NCBI GenBank assembly: GCA_003537575.1
Contig: DPRS01000072.1
Coordinates: 38,968 to 84,500 of the forward strand
Direction of reading: 5' to 3'
DNA length: 45,533 nucleotides
Source: Oxalobacteraceae bacterium
Lineage (GTDB): Bacteria > Pseudomonadota > Gammaproteobacteria > Burkholderiales > Burkholderiaceae_D
Shown: positions 35,773 through 44,874 of the stretch, in pieces
Layout: each line of letters starts with the position of its first letter
How positions within the stretch are numbered: position 1 is the first letter of the stretch
The notes under the pieces: model-generated
Told to the model about the DNA's origin: nothing
What the model saw: only the letters and a program-made list of their open reading frames with translations
Database searches by the model: none
Program-made: the position numbers and the translations under genes

Positions 35773-36762
35773 TCAGGCAGTGCCGAACAGTCGCTTGATG
35801 CCGCCGCCGAGCCTGTTCAGCAAGGATGCGCCGCCGAAGTCGGCATTGGCGGCAACCGACGGCGGCATGCGGGCCGCCTCGTGCCGGATGTCTTGCACCA
35901 GCTTTTCCGCGGTGCCTTCGGGCGCGCTTTCCACCGCGTGGCGGCGCGCCGTTCCCGGGTTTTGCCTGAGTTCGCGATGCTTGTTCATGGCCGAGGCCAG
36001 CAGAATCTTCAGGAAGCCCGGCTTGACCGGCTTCGGAATGAAGCGATAGATCTGGCCCTGGTTGATCAGCTTGATGATGGCGTCGACATCGCTATCGACG
36101 GTAAACATCATCGACACGATTTCCGGATGGCGTTGTTTCAACACCTTGACCAGCGGCGTGGCATCCATGCGCCCGACGCAGGTTTCGCTCATCAGCACCG
36201 CGACCGGTTCGGCGCTCAGGATGGCCACTGCCTCGGACAGCGAAGTCGCGTGATTGACGCGCGTTCCCGGCGCAATGACTTGCCGGAGCATCTCGACCAT
36301 TTCGCTATCCTCGTCGATCAGCAGAATGCTGTCGTTCCCGAGAGGAAGGCTATCGGGCGTCACTGACGCCGCCGGCGCCGGCTGGGTCCTGGCAATCACC
36401 GCCGCTTCCGCCACCGTCCTGCTGAGTTCCTCGTTCGACCATGGCTTGTTGACGAAGCGGAAAACCTCGCCTTCGTTAACCGAGCGCAGAATGGCCTGCA
36501 GGTCGGAGTAGCCGGTCAGGAGTATGCGCATGGCGCGCGGCGCGATCCTGCACGCTTCGCGCAGAAATTCGGAGCCGATCATGCCGGGCATGCGCTGGTC
36601 GCTGACGATCACGTCGAAATCGTGCTTGCGCAACATCTCCAGGGCGCTCAAGCCGTCCGGCGCGGTCATCACGTCGAATTCCTTGTGCAGCATCCAGTGC
36701 AGCGAGCGCAGGATGTTCGGCTCGTCATCGACGCACAGCACCAGTCCTTTCTTGTCTCTCAT
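35773..36762 (-). CDS. Tandem-receiver response regulator with a second receiver lacking the phospho-Asp
   Basis: The protein has 329 residues. REC1 (about 6-122) has CVDDEP, Asp55 in VIVSDQRMPGM and Lys in FVNKPW. REC2 (about 143-255) has LIDEDS and Lys in IPKPVK, but at the phospho-acceptor position reads VLMSETCVG with Glu193. Glu mimics phospho-Asp in some regulators, so REC2 may be fixed in an active-like state or act only as a dimerisation element. The last 75 residues are a basic tail without a recognised output domain. It follows the histidine kinase gene by 23 bases. Output is probably protein-protein. Confidence 0.9.
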   Translation of the reverse strand: MRDKKGLVLCVDDEPNILRSLHWMLHKEFDVMTAPDGLSALEMLRKHDFDVIVSDQRMPGMIGSEFLREACRIAPRAMRILLTGYSDLQAILRSVNEGEVFRFVNKPWSNEELSRTVAEAAVIARTQPAPAASVTPDSLPLGNDSILLIDEDSEMVEMLRQVIAPGTRVNHATSLSEAVAILSAEPVAVLMSETCVGRMDATPLVKVLKQRHPEIVSMMFTVDSDVDAIIKLINQGQIYRFIPKPVKPGFLKILLASAMNKHRELRQNPGTARRHAVESAPEGTAEKLVQDIRHEAARMPPSVAANADFGGASLLNRLGGGIKRLFGTA

Positions 36763-36785
36763 GATCTTGTCCTTCGGCTGCGCCT

Positions 36786-38582
36786 TCAGGCGGCTTTTTT
36801 CAAGGGTTCGGCCAGCGCCACCGGCAGGTAGACGCTAAACGTCGTGCCGACGCCGGCCTGCGTCGTGAAAGTCACGTCGCCGCCATGCTCGCCGATGATG
36901 CTCTTGACGATCGGCAGCCCCAGGCCGGTGCCTTCGCCAGCCGGTTTGGTGGTGTAGTAGGTATCGAAGATATGCGCTTGCACGTCGGGCGGAATGCCGC
37001 TGCCGGTATCGCTGACATCGATGCGCACACGCTCGCCGTCGACGACACTGCGCACCGTCACCTTGCCATCCCCGGGAATCGCCTGGGCGGCATTGTTAAT
37101 CAGGTTCAGGAAAACCTGGTTCAGCTGCGATGGATTGCATTCGATCAGCGGTAGCTGGCCGTATTCCTCGATCACCTCGATGCGGTTCGGAATCGCGCTC
37201 TTGGCGATATAGACTACCGTGTGCAAGCCCTTGTTGATGTCGAACTGGGTGATCTTGGCGCGATCCAGCCGGGTGAAGTCGCGCAGGTTTTCCACCAGTT
37301 CGCGCATCTGATCGATACCCTCCAGCGTATCGCCCAGCAGCTGCGACAACATCGGTATGTTTTCATCGTCGTCATCCATCTGTTGCAGCGGCGCGCGGGC
37401 TCGACCGAGATTCAGGGTGACCTGATCGCTTTCGGTGCCCCTCACTGCCCGCGCCAGCGCGTGCGCCGCCTTCACCGGCAATTCGAGATTGCGAAGGGCG
37501 TCCATGACCATGCTGATATTGCTGCGCGAGTAAGCCAGCGGCGTGTTGAGCTGATGCGCGACGCCCGCCACCATCTGGCCCAGCGAGGCCATCTTTTCCG
37601 ATTGCGCCAGTTGCTGGTGCGCCTGTTCGCGCTCGTGATCCTGCTGCACGATGATTGCCTCGGCGCGGCGCACGATCAGAAACAGCGAACCGAACAGCAA
37701 TGCCAGCAAACCCGCCACAATCGCCATGCCCTTGTGCGACATCGCTTCCACCACATCGAGGTTGTAGGCGGCGACCTGTTCCATCTGCCCCTCGTTCTCG
37801 CTGGCGGTCACGGCGATCTTGGCGGAGGTTGTCTTGATCCGTCCCAGCAGTCCGGTCACGTCCGAATACACCTCGAAGACACCCACCGCCTTGTCGGCGC
37901 CGGCGGCATGCACCGGCAGGTAACTGGAGATGAGGTCGCGGTTTTCCACCGTGCCTTCGAAGGCGCTGAACTTGTCGCGGTGGGTCAGCTCGCTTTTCGG
38001 CGTGCCCTCCATCGCGCTTTGCCAACCGGCATTGGCGTTTTTGTCTTCTCCCATCTGCGCATGTTCGGAAGAGTAGACGGTGATGCCGCGCTGATCGAAC
38101 ACCTTGATCTTGAACACCGAGGTTTTTTTCATGGTGGCGACCACCTTGGCGTCGAGCGCCTGAAATTCCGGCAGAGCGCGGATTTGCGCGCCGACTTCGC
38201 TATAACAAGCCTTCTTTTCGCCCGGCGGCACCGCCTTGCCATCCTTGCCGGCGACATCGGCGATGCTGCGGCAGTGCTCGACCGGGAAGGATGCAGCCCT
38301 GGCGACGAAAGGCGCAAAATCCTTTTCCCACATGGCATTGGCAAACAGGCGCGTCAAGTCGACATTGCCGCTCTCGTGAATGGCCAGCAGGTCGCGCCGC
38401 GCCGCTTCATCCTGCTGCTTGGCGAAACTGGCCTGGACATACTTGATGAAGTCGATTTCCTGGCGTTGCACTTCCTGGAAGAAGGCAGCCTGCTGCCGCT
38501 CGAAATAAGCCAGCGCAACGGTGACGACAACGAACATGCCAAGGCTGGCAAAAGCGAAATAGCGAACCAGCCGAAAACGCAT
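36786..38582 (-). CDS. Sensor histidine kinase
   Basis: The protein has 598 residues. TM1 (about 8-26), a periplasmic Cache-like sensor (about 27-284) with a cysteine pair at about 104 and 126, TM2 (285-304), then a coiled-coil linker, HisKA with VAHQLNTPLAYS (His343; Gln replaces the usual Glu) and an ATPase domain with NLINNAAQAI, VSDTGSGIPP and GTGLGLPI. There is no HAMP signature. An acidic insertion QQMDDDDENIPM lies in the helical region after HisKA. It should phosphorylate the tandem-receiver regulator encoded next. The ATG has AAAAGGAAAA upstream, 20 bases after the CBS gene end. Confidence 0.92.
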   Translation of the reverse strand: MRFRLVRYFAFASLGMFVVVTVALAYFERQQAAFFQEVQRQEIDFIKYVQASFAKQQDEAARRDLLAIHESGNVDLTRLFANAMWEKDFAPFVARAASFPVEHCRSIADVAGKDGKAVPPGEKKACYSEVGAQIRALPEFQALDAKVVATMKKTSVFKIKVFDQRGITVYSSEHAQMGEDKNANAGWQSAMEGTPKSELTHRDKFSAFEGTVENRDLISSYLPVHAAGADKAVGVFEVYSDVTGLLGRIKTTSAKIAVTASENEGQMEQVAAYNLDVVEAMSHKGMAIVAGLLALLFGSLFLIVRRAEAIIVQQDHEREQAHQQLAQSEKMASLGQMVAGVAHQLNTPLAYSRSNISMVMDALRNLELPVKAAHALARAVRGTESDQVTLNLGRARAPLQQMDDDDENIPMLSQLLGDTLEGIDQMRELVENLRDFTRLDRAKITQFDINKGLHTVVYIAKSAIPNRIEVIEEYGQLPLIECNPSQLNQVFLNLINNAAQAIPGDGKVTVRSVVDGERVRIDVSDTGSGIPPDVQAHIFDTYYTTKPAGEGTGLGLPIVKSIIGEHGGDVTFTTQAGVGTTFSVYLPVALAEPLKKAA

Positions 38583-38602
38583 GGTTATTTTCCTTTTTTT
38601 AA

Positions 38603-39208
38603 TTAACTGGAAATGGCTTGGTCAATTTCGGCGAAGGTATCGGAGAGCGTGGTTTTCTGCGAGCGCACACCGAGTTGACGGGCGATCTGGGATGCCGAAA
38701 AAATCCCGCGGATCATCTTCTTTCCGGAAAAGGAATCGTCTTCCACCACCAGTGCATGCTGGCGCCCGGAATGCTTGAGCGTTTCCACGATATCGCCGAC
38801 ACGCGCATGCAGCACGTCGTCCATATGCAGCACTTCGATGGCGTCGCCTCCGGTCATGACGTCGCGTACGATGAGTTCGCTGAAATCGATATTTTTCGCC
38901 TGCATGGCTGCTGCCGGCCTGTCGCCCAGCAGATCGCGCGAGGTAATGATGCCGATGACATCCTGCTGGACAGTCACTACCAGCAGGGAGCGCACGCCAC
39001 GGGCGATCATTTTCTGAGTTGCCGTATCGATGTCGAGTTCGGCCGCGACGGTACTGGCGGCAATGAAACGCAGATCGGTCATGACTTCCAGCGCAGAAGA
39101 ATACGCCTTGACCGGATTCTGCACATGAAAAAATGGACGGGCATAACCAGTCTGCGGCGGCAGCGTTGAAATGTTCAACGGCTGATAGGGCTTGGTCGGT
39201 TCGGTCAT
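38603..39208 (-). CDS. CBS-domain protein
   Basis: The protein has 201 residues from the second ATG; an earlier in-frame start is at 39241. Two CBS motifs are seen: MIARGVRSLLVVTVQQDVIG followed by IITSRDLLGD, and then VGDIVETLKHSGRQHALVVE followed by GIFSASQIARQLG. CBS pairs (Bateman modules) usually bind adenosine nucleotides or SAM and signal energy status. There is no attached effector domain. It is the first gene of an operon with the histidine kinase and the tandem-receiver regulator, suggesting it modulates that system. Confidence 0.88.
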   Translation of the reverse strand: MTEPTKPYQPLNISTLPPQTGYARPFFHVQNPVKAYSSALEVMTDLRFIAASTVAAELDIDTATQKMIARGVRSLLVVTVQQDVIGIITSRDLLGDRPAAAMQAKNIDFSELIVRDVMTGGDAIEVLHMDDVLHARVGDIVETLKHSGRQHALVVEDDSFSGKKMIRGIFSASQIARQLGVRSQKTTLSDTFAEIDQAISS

Positions 39209-39422
39209 TAGCGCCCCAGAAATTGGACGAAGTGCGGGCAATCGCGCTGGCGAGATTGGCAGCTGGTTATCGTAAAGTGCCGCTCGTGCTATTTCATTGA
39301 CTCAAAATAATGTTTTCCAAAAAACAATTCTTCTACGAAGGAATCGTTTCTCCCTGAAGAAAGCAGGCAAACAGCCGGCGCGGCACTTTCCGCCTGGTGA
39401 ACTGCTGAAGTCCTGCCCTGCT

Positions 39423-41996
39423 TCAGGCCGCCAGCCGCATGTCGAAGACAGCGGCGGCATCCGGCAGCAGCGGCTCGTTCGGCGCATGCGGGTCGCTCAG
39501 CACGGCAAACAGGTAATCGACGTTGATCGCCTGGATCAGCAAATCGCCGCCATTGGCCTTGATCACCCGCGTGATCAGCATGCCGCCCTCGCCATTGGCC
39601 AGCGGCGTCGGCAGGATTTGCGCGGCGTCGAATTCCGGCACGCCGTGCAAATCATCCACCAGCAGGCCGATACTCTGGCCGCCGTGGCGCACGATCATTA
39701 TCTGGCTGGCGGCATCCACCGGCGAGGGCATGCCACGCATCAGATGACCGAGGTCATAGACCCAGGCGTAGCGCTTATCCTCGCCCTGCTGCTCCAGCGA
39801 AATGATGCCGATCCGCTCGGGCCGGCCGCCGATCGACACGCGCGAGATGCGCTGCGCCGGCAGCGCCTGCTGCGCATGCGTGGCGGCGATGGCAAACAGG
39901 GCGCCGTCGAGATAGAAAGTGGCGAACTCGTGCCCGCCGGCGCCGGCATCGATGATGGCGTCCTGGCGGCTCCTGGCGGCTACCTCGCGCACCTGGCCGA
40001 AGTAGGTGAACACCACCGCCAGCACATCGTCGACATAAGCATCCGTCTTCTTGAATTCGCGGTAGCCGCTGGAGGCCGTGCAGCCCATCACCGCGTAGTG
40101 GCCGTCGTGCTCGACGATACGCGACATGCCGCTGCCGTTCGGCAGCTTCAGCAGGGCCGGGTCGATGTCCAGCACGCTGCCGACCGGACGCTTGGAGTCG
40201 GTGCTGGAAATGATGCGGCCGTCGCGGTCGATGTAAAAGGCGTGCGCCGCATCCTTGCCGGCCAGGCCGCTTTGCAACATGGCCGAGAATTCCGGCGTGG
40301 CATCGAACACAATGCCGACGCCGCCGACCACCATGCCATCGTTGTGCGGATCCCGGATCGCCGCGTGATAGACATACGTAGGCGCGCCGCCATAAAGCGG
40401 ATTGGGGCCAAACGGCGTCACGTGGTAATTCTGCTCGCCGCGCAAGGCCTTCACGCTAGCCAGCGTGCCGGCATCCAGCGTAGCGCCGACAATGGCGACG
40501 CCTTCCTCGCCGTCACGGCTGCTGGCGACGATCACGCCGTCGCGGTCATAGACGAATATGCGGGTATAGACGGTGTACAAGCGGTTGATATAGTCGAGGA
40601 TTGCCGTGATCTGCTGCGCCGATTCGAAATCGATTTCCGGCTCGGCCAGGCGCATGCGCAACTCCGGCGTCAGCGCCCACCAGCGGCAATCGTCGGAACG
40701 CTCGTACAGGTTGCGGTCGAGCAGGTCGACCAGCAAATGTGAAACGAATTCGGCGTCGTTCAGGCTAGACCCGATCACGGTCTGGTACAGGTCGCGGATC
40801 GACTGCGAGAACAGTTCATTGCTGCGGTTGCCGGTCTCGCCGATCTGTTCGAGGATGGTCTTGAGCTTCTGCAGTTCGCCGCGCTGGCCCGCGGTCATCA
40901 CCTGGCCGTTCCAGACCACGCGCCGGATCGTGTCAGCGGCGGTCATGATATCGAACAGCGGCGGACAGAACGTGCGCGCATGGGTCAGCAAGCCTTCGGC
41001 GCTGTCAGGATCCAGTTCGTCCAGCGCATGGCCTGCCGCGCCGGTGAAGGCTACTTCGACCGGAATCATCACCTGCCCCTGCCATCCCGGCGGCCCCATG
41101 TAACCCTGATAGCCGGCGGCGGAAAAGGTGCGCACCAGGTATTCGCGGCCGCCGTACACCATCAGGCGCGAGCTGCCCGGGCGATTGGTGGGAACGGTGG
41201 CGCCGACATCGATCCAGCTGCGGTCGGCGCTGGCGATGACGCGGTTGTCGCCGTCCAGCAGCAGCATGTTGAAGCGGTCTTCCTCCTCGCGCAACGAGCG
41301 GAAGATGCCGGCCATTTCTTCCTCGAAGTTAAAGCACAGGCACAGCACGCCGACCACCGTGCCGGTTTGCGGATGCAGCATGCGCTGCGAATAGATCAGG
41401 GCCTTCTGCCTGCTCGGGCGCAGGTCGGTGGCGCGGAAAGTCTGCACATGGCCGGACGCGCCCAGAGTTTGCGCAAGCAGAGGATCGACGCTGCCTTCGA
41501 TCGGGCTTTCCTCGTCGATCTGCACCAGCACGTTACCCTGGGTATCGAGCAGGATGATTTCATCATAGACGGTGTACTTGTTGCGGTAGGCGCGCAGGCG
41601 ATAACGAATGGCGTCGACATTGTCGGTATCGCCGGCGACGAACTCGCACAGTTCGCGGTCGGTAGCGAGAAAGCCGACATCGGCGGTGCGCTCATACAGG
41701 TTGCGCACCACGATATCGATCACGTACTGCGCCTTGGCGCCGATCTTGGCCAGCACGGTGGCGACCTTTTCGCGCACCAGGCTGGTCACGAGTTCCTGTT
41801 CCAGCCGGTTGAAGCCGGCGCGGGTAGCAGCCATGGTCGGCAGGATGGTGCTGGCGTCGTTCGGGCAATTCATCTTGGCCGAAGCCTCGATCATGCGCCA
41901 CATCAGGTTCAGCTCATGCAGCGACTGCTCGCAGCGAATCACGTCGCGCATATAGGGCAGGAAGTTGTCGATCTGTAGCGGTGCGGTGTTTTCCAT
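39423..41996 (-). CDS. Soluble double-Cache-like sensor fused to CheW
   Basis: The protein has 857 residues and no membrane segment or signal peptide. After a helical N-terminus (1-75) come two related Cache-like halves: about 76-320 and about 400-670. Each begins with the same motif, NLYERTADVGFLATD at 99-113 and NLYERSDDCRWWALTP at 429-444, 330 residues apart. Residues 686-835 are a CheW domain (FATFYLDGALFAIAATHAQQ, then RIGIISLEQQG, IMIVRHGGQSIGLLVDDLHG), which should dock to CheA and chemoreceptor tips. The Cache halves suggest intracellular ligand sensing. There is no MCP signalling domain. The ATG has GAGGAT upstream. The domain boundaries are from pattern reading only. Confidence 0.88.
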   Translation of the reverse strand: MENTAPLQIDNFLPYMRDVIRCEQSLHELNLMWRMIEASAKMNCPNDASTILPTMAATRAGFNRLEQELVTSLVREKVATVLAKIGAKAQYVIDIVVRNLYERTADVGFLATDRELCEFVAGDTDNVDAIRYRLRAYRNKYTVYDEIILLDTQGNVLVQIDEESPIEGSVDPLLAQTLGASGHVQTFRATDLRPSRQKALIYSQRMLHPQTGTVVGVLCLCFNFEEEMAGIFRSLREEEDRFNMLLLDGDNRVIASADRSWIDVGATVPTNRPGSSRLMVYGGREYLVRTFSAAGYQGYMGPPGWQGQVMIPVEVAFTGAAGHALDELDPDSAEGLLTHARTFCPPLFDIMTAADTIRRVVWNGQVMTAGQRGELQKLKTILEQIGETGNRSNELFSQSIRDLYQTVIGSSLNDAEFVSHLLVDLLDRNLYERSDDCRWWALTPELRMRLAEPEIDFESAQQITAILDYINRLYTVYTRIFVYDRDGVIVASSRDGEEGVAIVGATLDAGTLASVKALRGEQNYHVTPFGPNPLYGGAPTYVYHAAIRDPHNDGMVVGGVGIVFDATPEFSAMLQSGLAGKDAAHAFYIDRDGRIISSTDSKRPVGSVLDIDPALLKLPNGSGMSRIVEHDGHYAVMGCTASSGYREFKKTDAYVDDVLAVVFTYFGQVREVAARSRQDAIIDAGAGGHEFATFYLDGALFAIAATHAQQALPAQRISRVSIGGRPERIGIISLEQQGEDKRYAWVYDLGHLMRGMPSPVDAASQIMIVRHGGQSIGLLVDDLHGVPEFDAAQILPTPLANGEGGMLITRVIKANGGDLLIQAINVDYLFAVLSDPHAPNEPLLPDAAAVFDMRLAA

Positions 41997-42332
41997 GGCG
42001 GCGATCCTCAGTGCTGGCGATTCAGGGGTTCTTTGTCATGCATGCCGATCAGCGCCTGCATCGGCAGCGACCGGCCCTGCATGCAGCAAGCAGCGATGGC
42101 AAGCTGGATAACAGCTTGTCGCCCATGGCCACTTTCTGCTTCTGTTGTTTTATGTCTCTAAAGCAACATTTGGGCCATGGCCAATGCAGAATGCTTTGTC
42201 TGATTGCCTTGCTGAACAAGGACTTGCTTGCCCTGCCGTGGAAAAAGAAATGCGTTGCGCAAAAATGGTGCGCCCCGAATTGGGGCGCTTGAGGAGGGAT
42301 GCGTGCGTCTACTGCGGCAGGCGCATCAAGGG
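41997..42332. other. Spacer between the Cache-CheW gene and the PH-like gene
   Basis: About 336 bases with no gene I can support; short frames here lack ribosome sites and coding character. It should hold the promoter of the Cache-CheW gene near its left end. CGCCCATGGCCACTTTC and GGGCCATGGCCAATG (around 42120 and 42173) each contain CCATGGCC. The hairpin at 42270-42288 ends the gene to the right. Confidence 0.4.
42264..42288 (-). terminator. Terminator of the PH-like membrane protein gene
   Basis: On the minus strand GCGCCCC-AATTC-GGGGCGC (7-bp perfect stem, 42288-42270) is followed by ACCATTTTTGCG, which supplies a T-run. It lies 44 bases past the stop at 42333. Confidence 0.7.
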
Positions 42333-42782
42333 TCAACGGGTGTTCTGGTACGCCAGGGCAACCTTGGCGAATTCAATCAGCAAATCTTGCGTGCCGCCGT
42401 TAAAAGTCATGAAGGCGTTCCCGGTACGAACCACCAGACGCGGAGGGAAAATCCAGCTGAGAAAGGGAATGCCCAGCATTTTCACGCCGCGCACATCGGA
42501 CCATGCCACTTGCCTGGTATATAGCCAGGTTTGCCGGATGCCTTTTTCATCGATCGTGGTGCGCGCCCGCAGAAACCAGTAATAACTGACGCCCAGCATC
42601 AGGGCCGCTCCTGCCAGCAGCAGCTTGATGCCGAAGCCGAATTGCAGAATCGGGAAGCGCAGCACGACCGAGACGCCATAAATAGCCAGCGTAAGCGAAA
42701 TAATGGTCGCCACAAACTTGAACCAGGAGTTGTAAGACGGCCCGGTTACCGCTTTTTCAGGCTGATACCAACGTAAAGTCAT
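42333..42782 (-). CDS. Membrane protein with PH-like domain (hypothetical)
   Basis: The protein has 149 residues with two helices (about 22-45 and 50-70) and a soluble C-terminal region RTTIDEKGIRQTWLYTRQVA followed by WSDVRGVKMLGIPFLS, which looks like a small bacterial PH domain. Conserved small proteins of this type occur widely with no known function. No strong ribosome site precedes the ATG. Single gene with its own terminator. Confidence 0.65.
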   Translation of the reverse strand: MTLRWYQPEKAVTGPSYNSWFKFVATIISLTLAIYGVSVVLRFPILQFGFGIKLLLAGAALMLGVSYYWFLRARTTIDEKGIRQTWLYTRQVAWSDVRGVKMLGIPFLSWIFPPRLVVRTGNAFMTFNGGTQDLLIEFAKVALAYQNTR

Positions 42783-43089
42783 GCGTTTTAATTTGCATCA
42801 ATGTCAATGTTATTTTCAACGGCAAGATGTCGGCTCAAGCCCACATAGCGCCCAATCGTCATTATGCCGGGAAATTGATCCAGCAGGCCGAATGGTTCAT
42901 CCTTTCGGTTCAGGCTGGGTTTTTACTTTTATCCATAGCATTTTTACGAGTGGACAATGCCGAATCAGCCATTTAGACTTTTTTGCAATCTAAAAAAGCA
43001 AAAAGCTGACAACGGCCAAATTGCAGACGAGACAGGGCTTGGAAGTATTGAAGATCACTTTCGACAAAGCCTCACTAAAGGAGAAATGC
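42783..43089 (+). other. Spacer before the acyl-CoA synthetase gene
   Basis: About 307 bases between divergent genes. No RNA gene or further frame is visible. It should hold the promoters of both genes, but I found no convincing hexamers; AAGGAG at about 43077-43083 is the ribosome site for the synthetase. Confidence 0.4.
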
Positions 43090-44667
43090 ATGACCGACGC
43101 GCGTAATTACGATGCGTTGCCGATGAATTGGGTCGGCGATTATTCGGGCAAAAAGGCGCTTTTGACGCCTCACCTCGAAGCCGTGTTCGACCCGCATACC
43201 GGTTCCCGTTACACCTATCAGCAAATCGATGAACGCGCCAACCGGGTCGCCACGTATCTGGTGGATGCGCTTGGTATCGGCAAAGGCGACCGGGTCGGTC
43301 TGATTTCTCGCAATCGCATGGAATGCATCGATTTGTTTTTTGCCTGCGGCAAGATCGGCGCCATCCTGTGCCCGCTTTCCTACCGTTTGCAAAAACCCGA
43401 ATTGCGCGATTTGATGCAGCGCGAATTGCCCAAAGCGGTTTTTGTCGAAGACATGTTTGCCGCGCTGGCCGACGACAGCGTCCTGCCGGAGCAGCGGCCG
43501 GCCGTGATCCGCTTCGGCGACGACGACAGCGGCGCATACGATGCGATCCTGGCGACTGAAGCGCGCGATGTCAAGGCGCCGGTGGCGATGAACGATCCGT
43601 TCCTGTACATCCATACCGGCGGCACGACGGCGGTGCCGAAAGTCTGCATCATTTCGCACCGGCAAATGATGTGGAATGCCTTCGAAGCGCTGCTGATGTC
43701 GGCCGGGTCGGGACAAAGCAAGGAGCTGGTGCTGTTCCCGCTATTCCATGTCGGCGGCTGGAACGTGTTTTTCTGTCTGTTCATGCGCAATAGCCTGGCC
43801 ATCCCGCTGCGGCAATTCGATGCGGAACAGATTCTCGACATGATCGACCAGAAAGTCATCAACCGTCTGGGCGTGGTGGAAGCCATGCTGCAGATGCTGA
43901 CGGCCCACCCGAAATTCGAGAAGACGGATTTCTCCGGCATCGAACTGATCACCACCGCCGCCGCTCCCTGCTCCAACGAGAGCCTGCAGCCGTATTGGGA
44001 TCGCGGCATCCCGACCAATCAGGCGTATGGACTGACCGAAGCGGGCCCGTCGAATTTTGCGTTTTTGGCACGCGAACCCGGCATGGAGCACATCAAAGCC
44101 AATTCGCGCAAGGTCGGCACGCCTTTCTACTGCTGTGACTACAAGATCGTCGCCGAGGAAGACCGCAACAAGCTTGTTGCACCCGGCAAGATCGGCGTGC
44201 TGTGCCTGCGCAGCTACCACAATTTCGATGGCTATCTGAACGATCCGGAACGCACCGCCAAGGCGCTCGACGAGGACGGCTGGATCTATAGCGGCGACCT
44301 GGCTGTCTGCGATGAAGAAGGCCTGGTGTCGATCGTCGGCCGCGCCGACAACATGTTCATCACCGGCGGCGAGAATGTCTCGCCGGAAGAAATCGAGAAC
44401 GCGCTGCGCAGCCATCCGGCGGTGGCGGCAGCCATCTGTGCCGGCATCCCCGACAAGAGATGGGGTGAAATCCCGGTCGCCATGGTGGTGCCCAATCCCG
44501 GCAAATTTGTCACCGAAGCCGAGTTGCGGTCCCATTGCAAGGAATTGCTGGCCTCTTACAAGGTGCCGAAAATGGTGGCCATTGCCGAATCCATCCCGCT
44601 GACCCCGGTCGGCAAGCTGGACCGCAAGGCACTGAAGGCTTATTTCAATAACAAAAAAGCGGCCTAG
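43090..44667 (+). CDS. Acyl-CoA synthetase (AMP-forming, class I adenylating enzyme)
   Basis: The protein has 525 residues. The adenylation domain has the phosphate loop HTGGTTAVPK (about 175-184; a variant of TSGTTGxPK), AYGLTEAGP (about 312-320), the YSGDLAV and VGRADNMFITGGENVSPEEI hinge motifs, and a C-terminal PVGKLDRKALK that supplies the catalytic Lys. It should activate a carboxylic acid, probably a fatty acid, to an acyl-adenylate and then to an acyl-CoA. The Ala in place of Gly in the P-loop (TTAVPK) is unusual but seen in some homologues. AAGGAG lies before the ATG. Chain-length preference is unknown. It is a single-gene unit. Confidence 0.92.
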   Translation: MTDARNYDALPMNWVGDYSGKKALLTPHLEAVFDPHTGSRYTYQQIDERANRVATYLVDALGIGKGDRVGLISRNRMECIDLFFACGKIGAILCPLSYRLQKPELRDLMQRELPKAVFVEDMFAALADDSVLPEQRPAVIRFGDDDSGAYDAILATEARDVKAPVAMNDPFLYIHTGGTTAVPKVCIISHRQMMWNAFEALLMSAGSGQSKELVLFPLFHVGGWNVFFCLFMRNSLAIPLRQFDAEQILDMIDQKVINRLGVVEAMLQMLTAHPKFEKTDFSGIELITTAAAPCSNESLQPYWDRGIPTNQAYGLTEAGPSNFAFLAREPGMEHIKANSRKVGTPFYCCDYKIVAEEDRNKLVAPGKIGVLCLRSYHNFDGYLNDPERTAKALDEDGWIYSGDLAVCDEEGLVSIVGRADNMFITGGENVSPEEIENALRSHPAVAAAICAGIPDKRWGEIPVAMVVPNPGKFVTEAELRSHCKELLASYKVPKMVAIAESIPLTPVGKLDRKALKAYFNNKKAA

Positions 44668-44832
44668 CCCAAGCTGCTGGCGCCGGCGTGCGGAATTGTC
44701 ACACTGGCGTCAAATTCAAGCGTTTATTTACTTTTTCTTGGTCTTTCCTCATTCCCTCTGGGAAACAAACCGTTACAATAAAAGTCAGGGAAGGTCTGGC
44801 AATAACATAATCAATAAGTCCACCCCTTCCTT

Positions 44833-44850
44833 GCGTACGTCAGCGTACGT
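44833..44850 (+). repeat. Tandem GCGTACGT repeat before the chemoreceptor gene
   Basis: GCGTACGT occurs twice with start positions 10 bases apart (44833-44840 and 44843-44850), within 25 bases of the ribosome site of the chemoreceptor. One-helical-turn spacing suits a protein-binding site; each unit also contains a palindromic CGTACG. The regulator is unknown. Confidence 0.4.
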
Positions 44851-44874
44851 TCAACAAGGGAGAGAAGAAGACAA

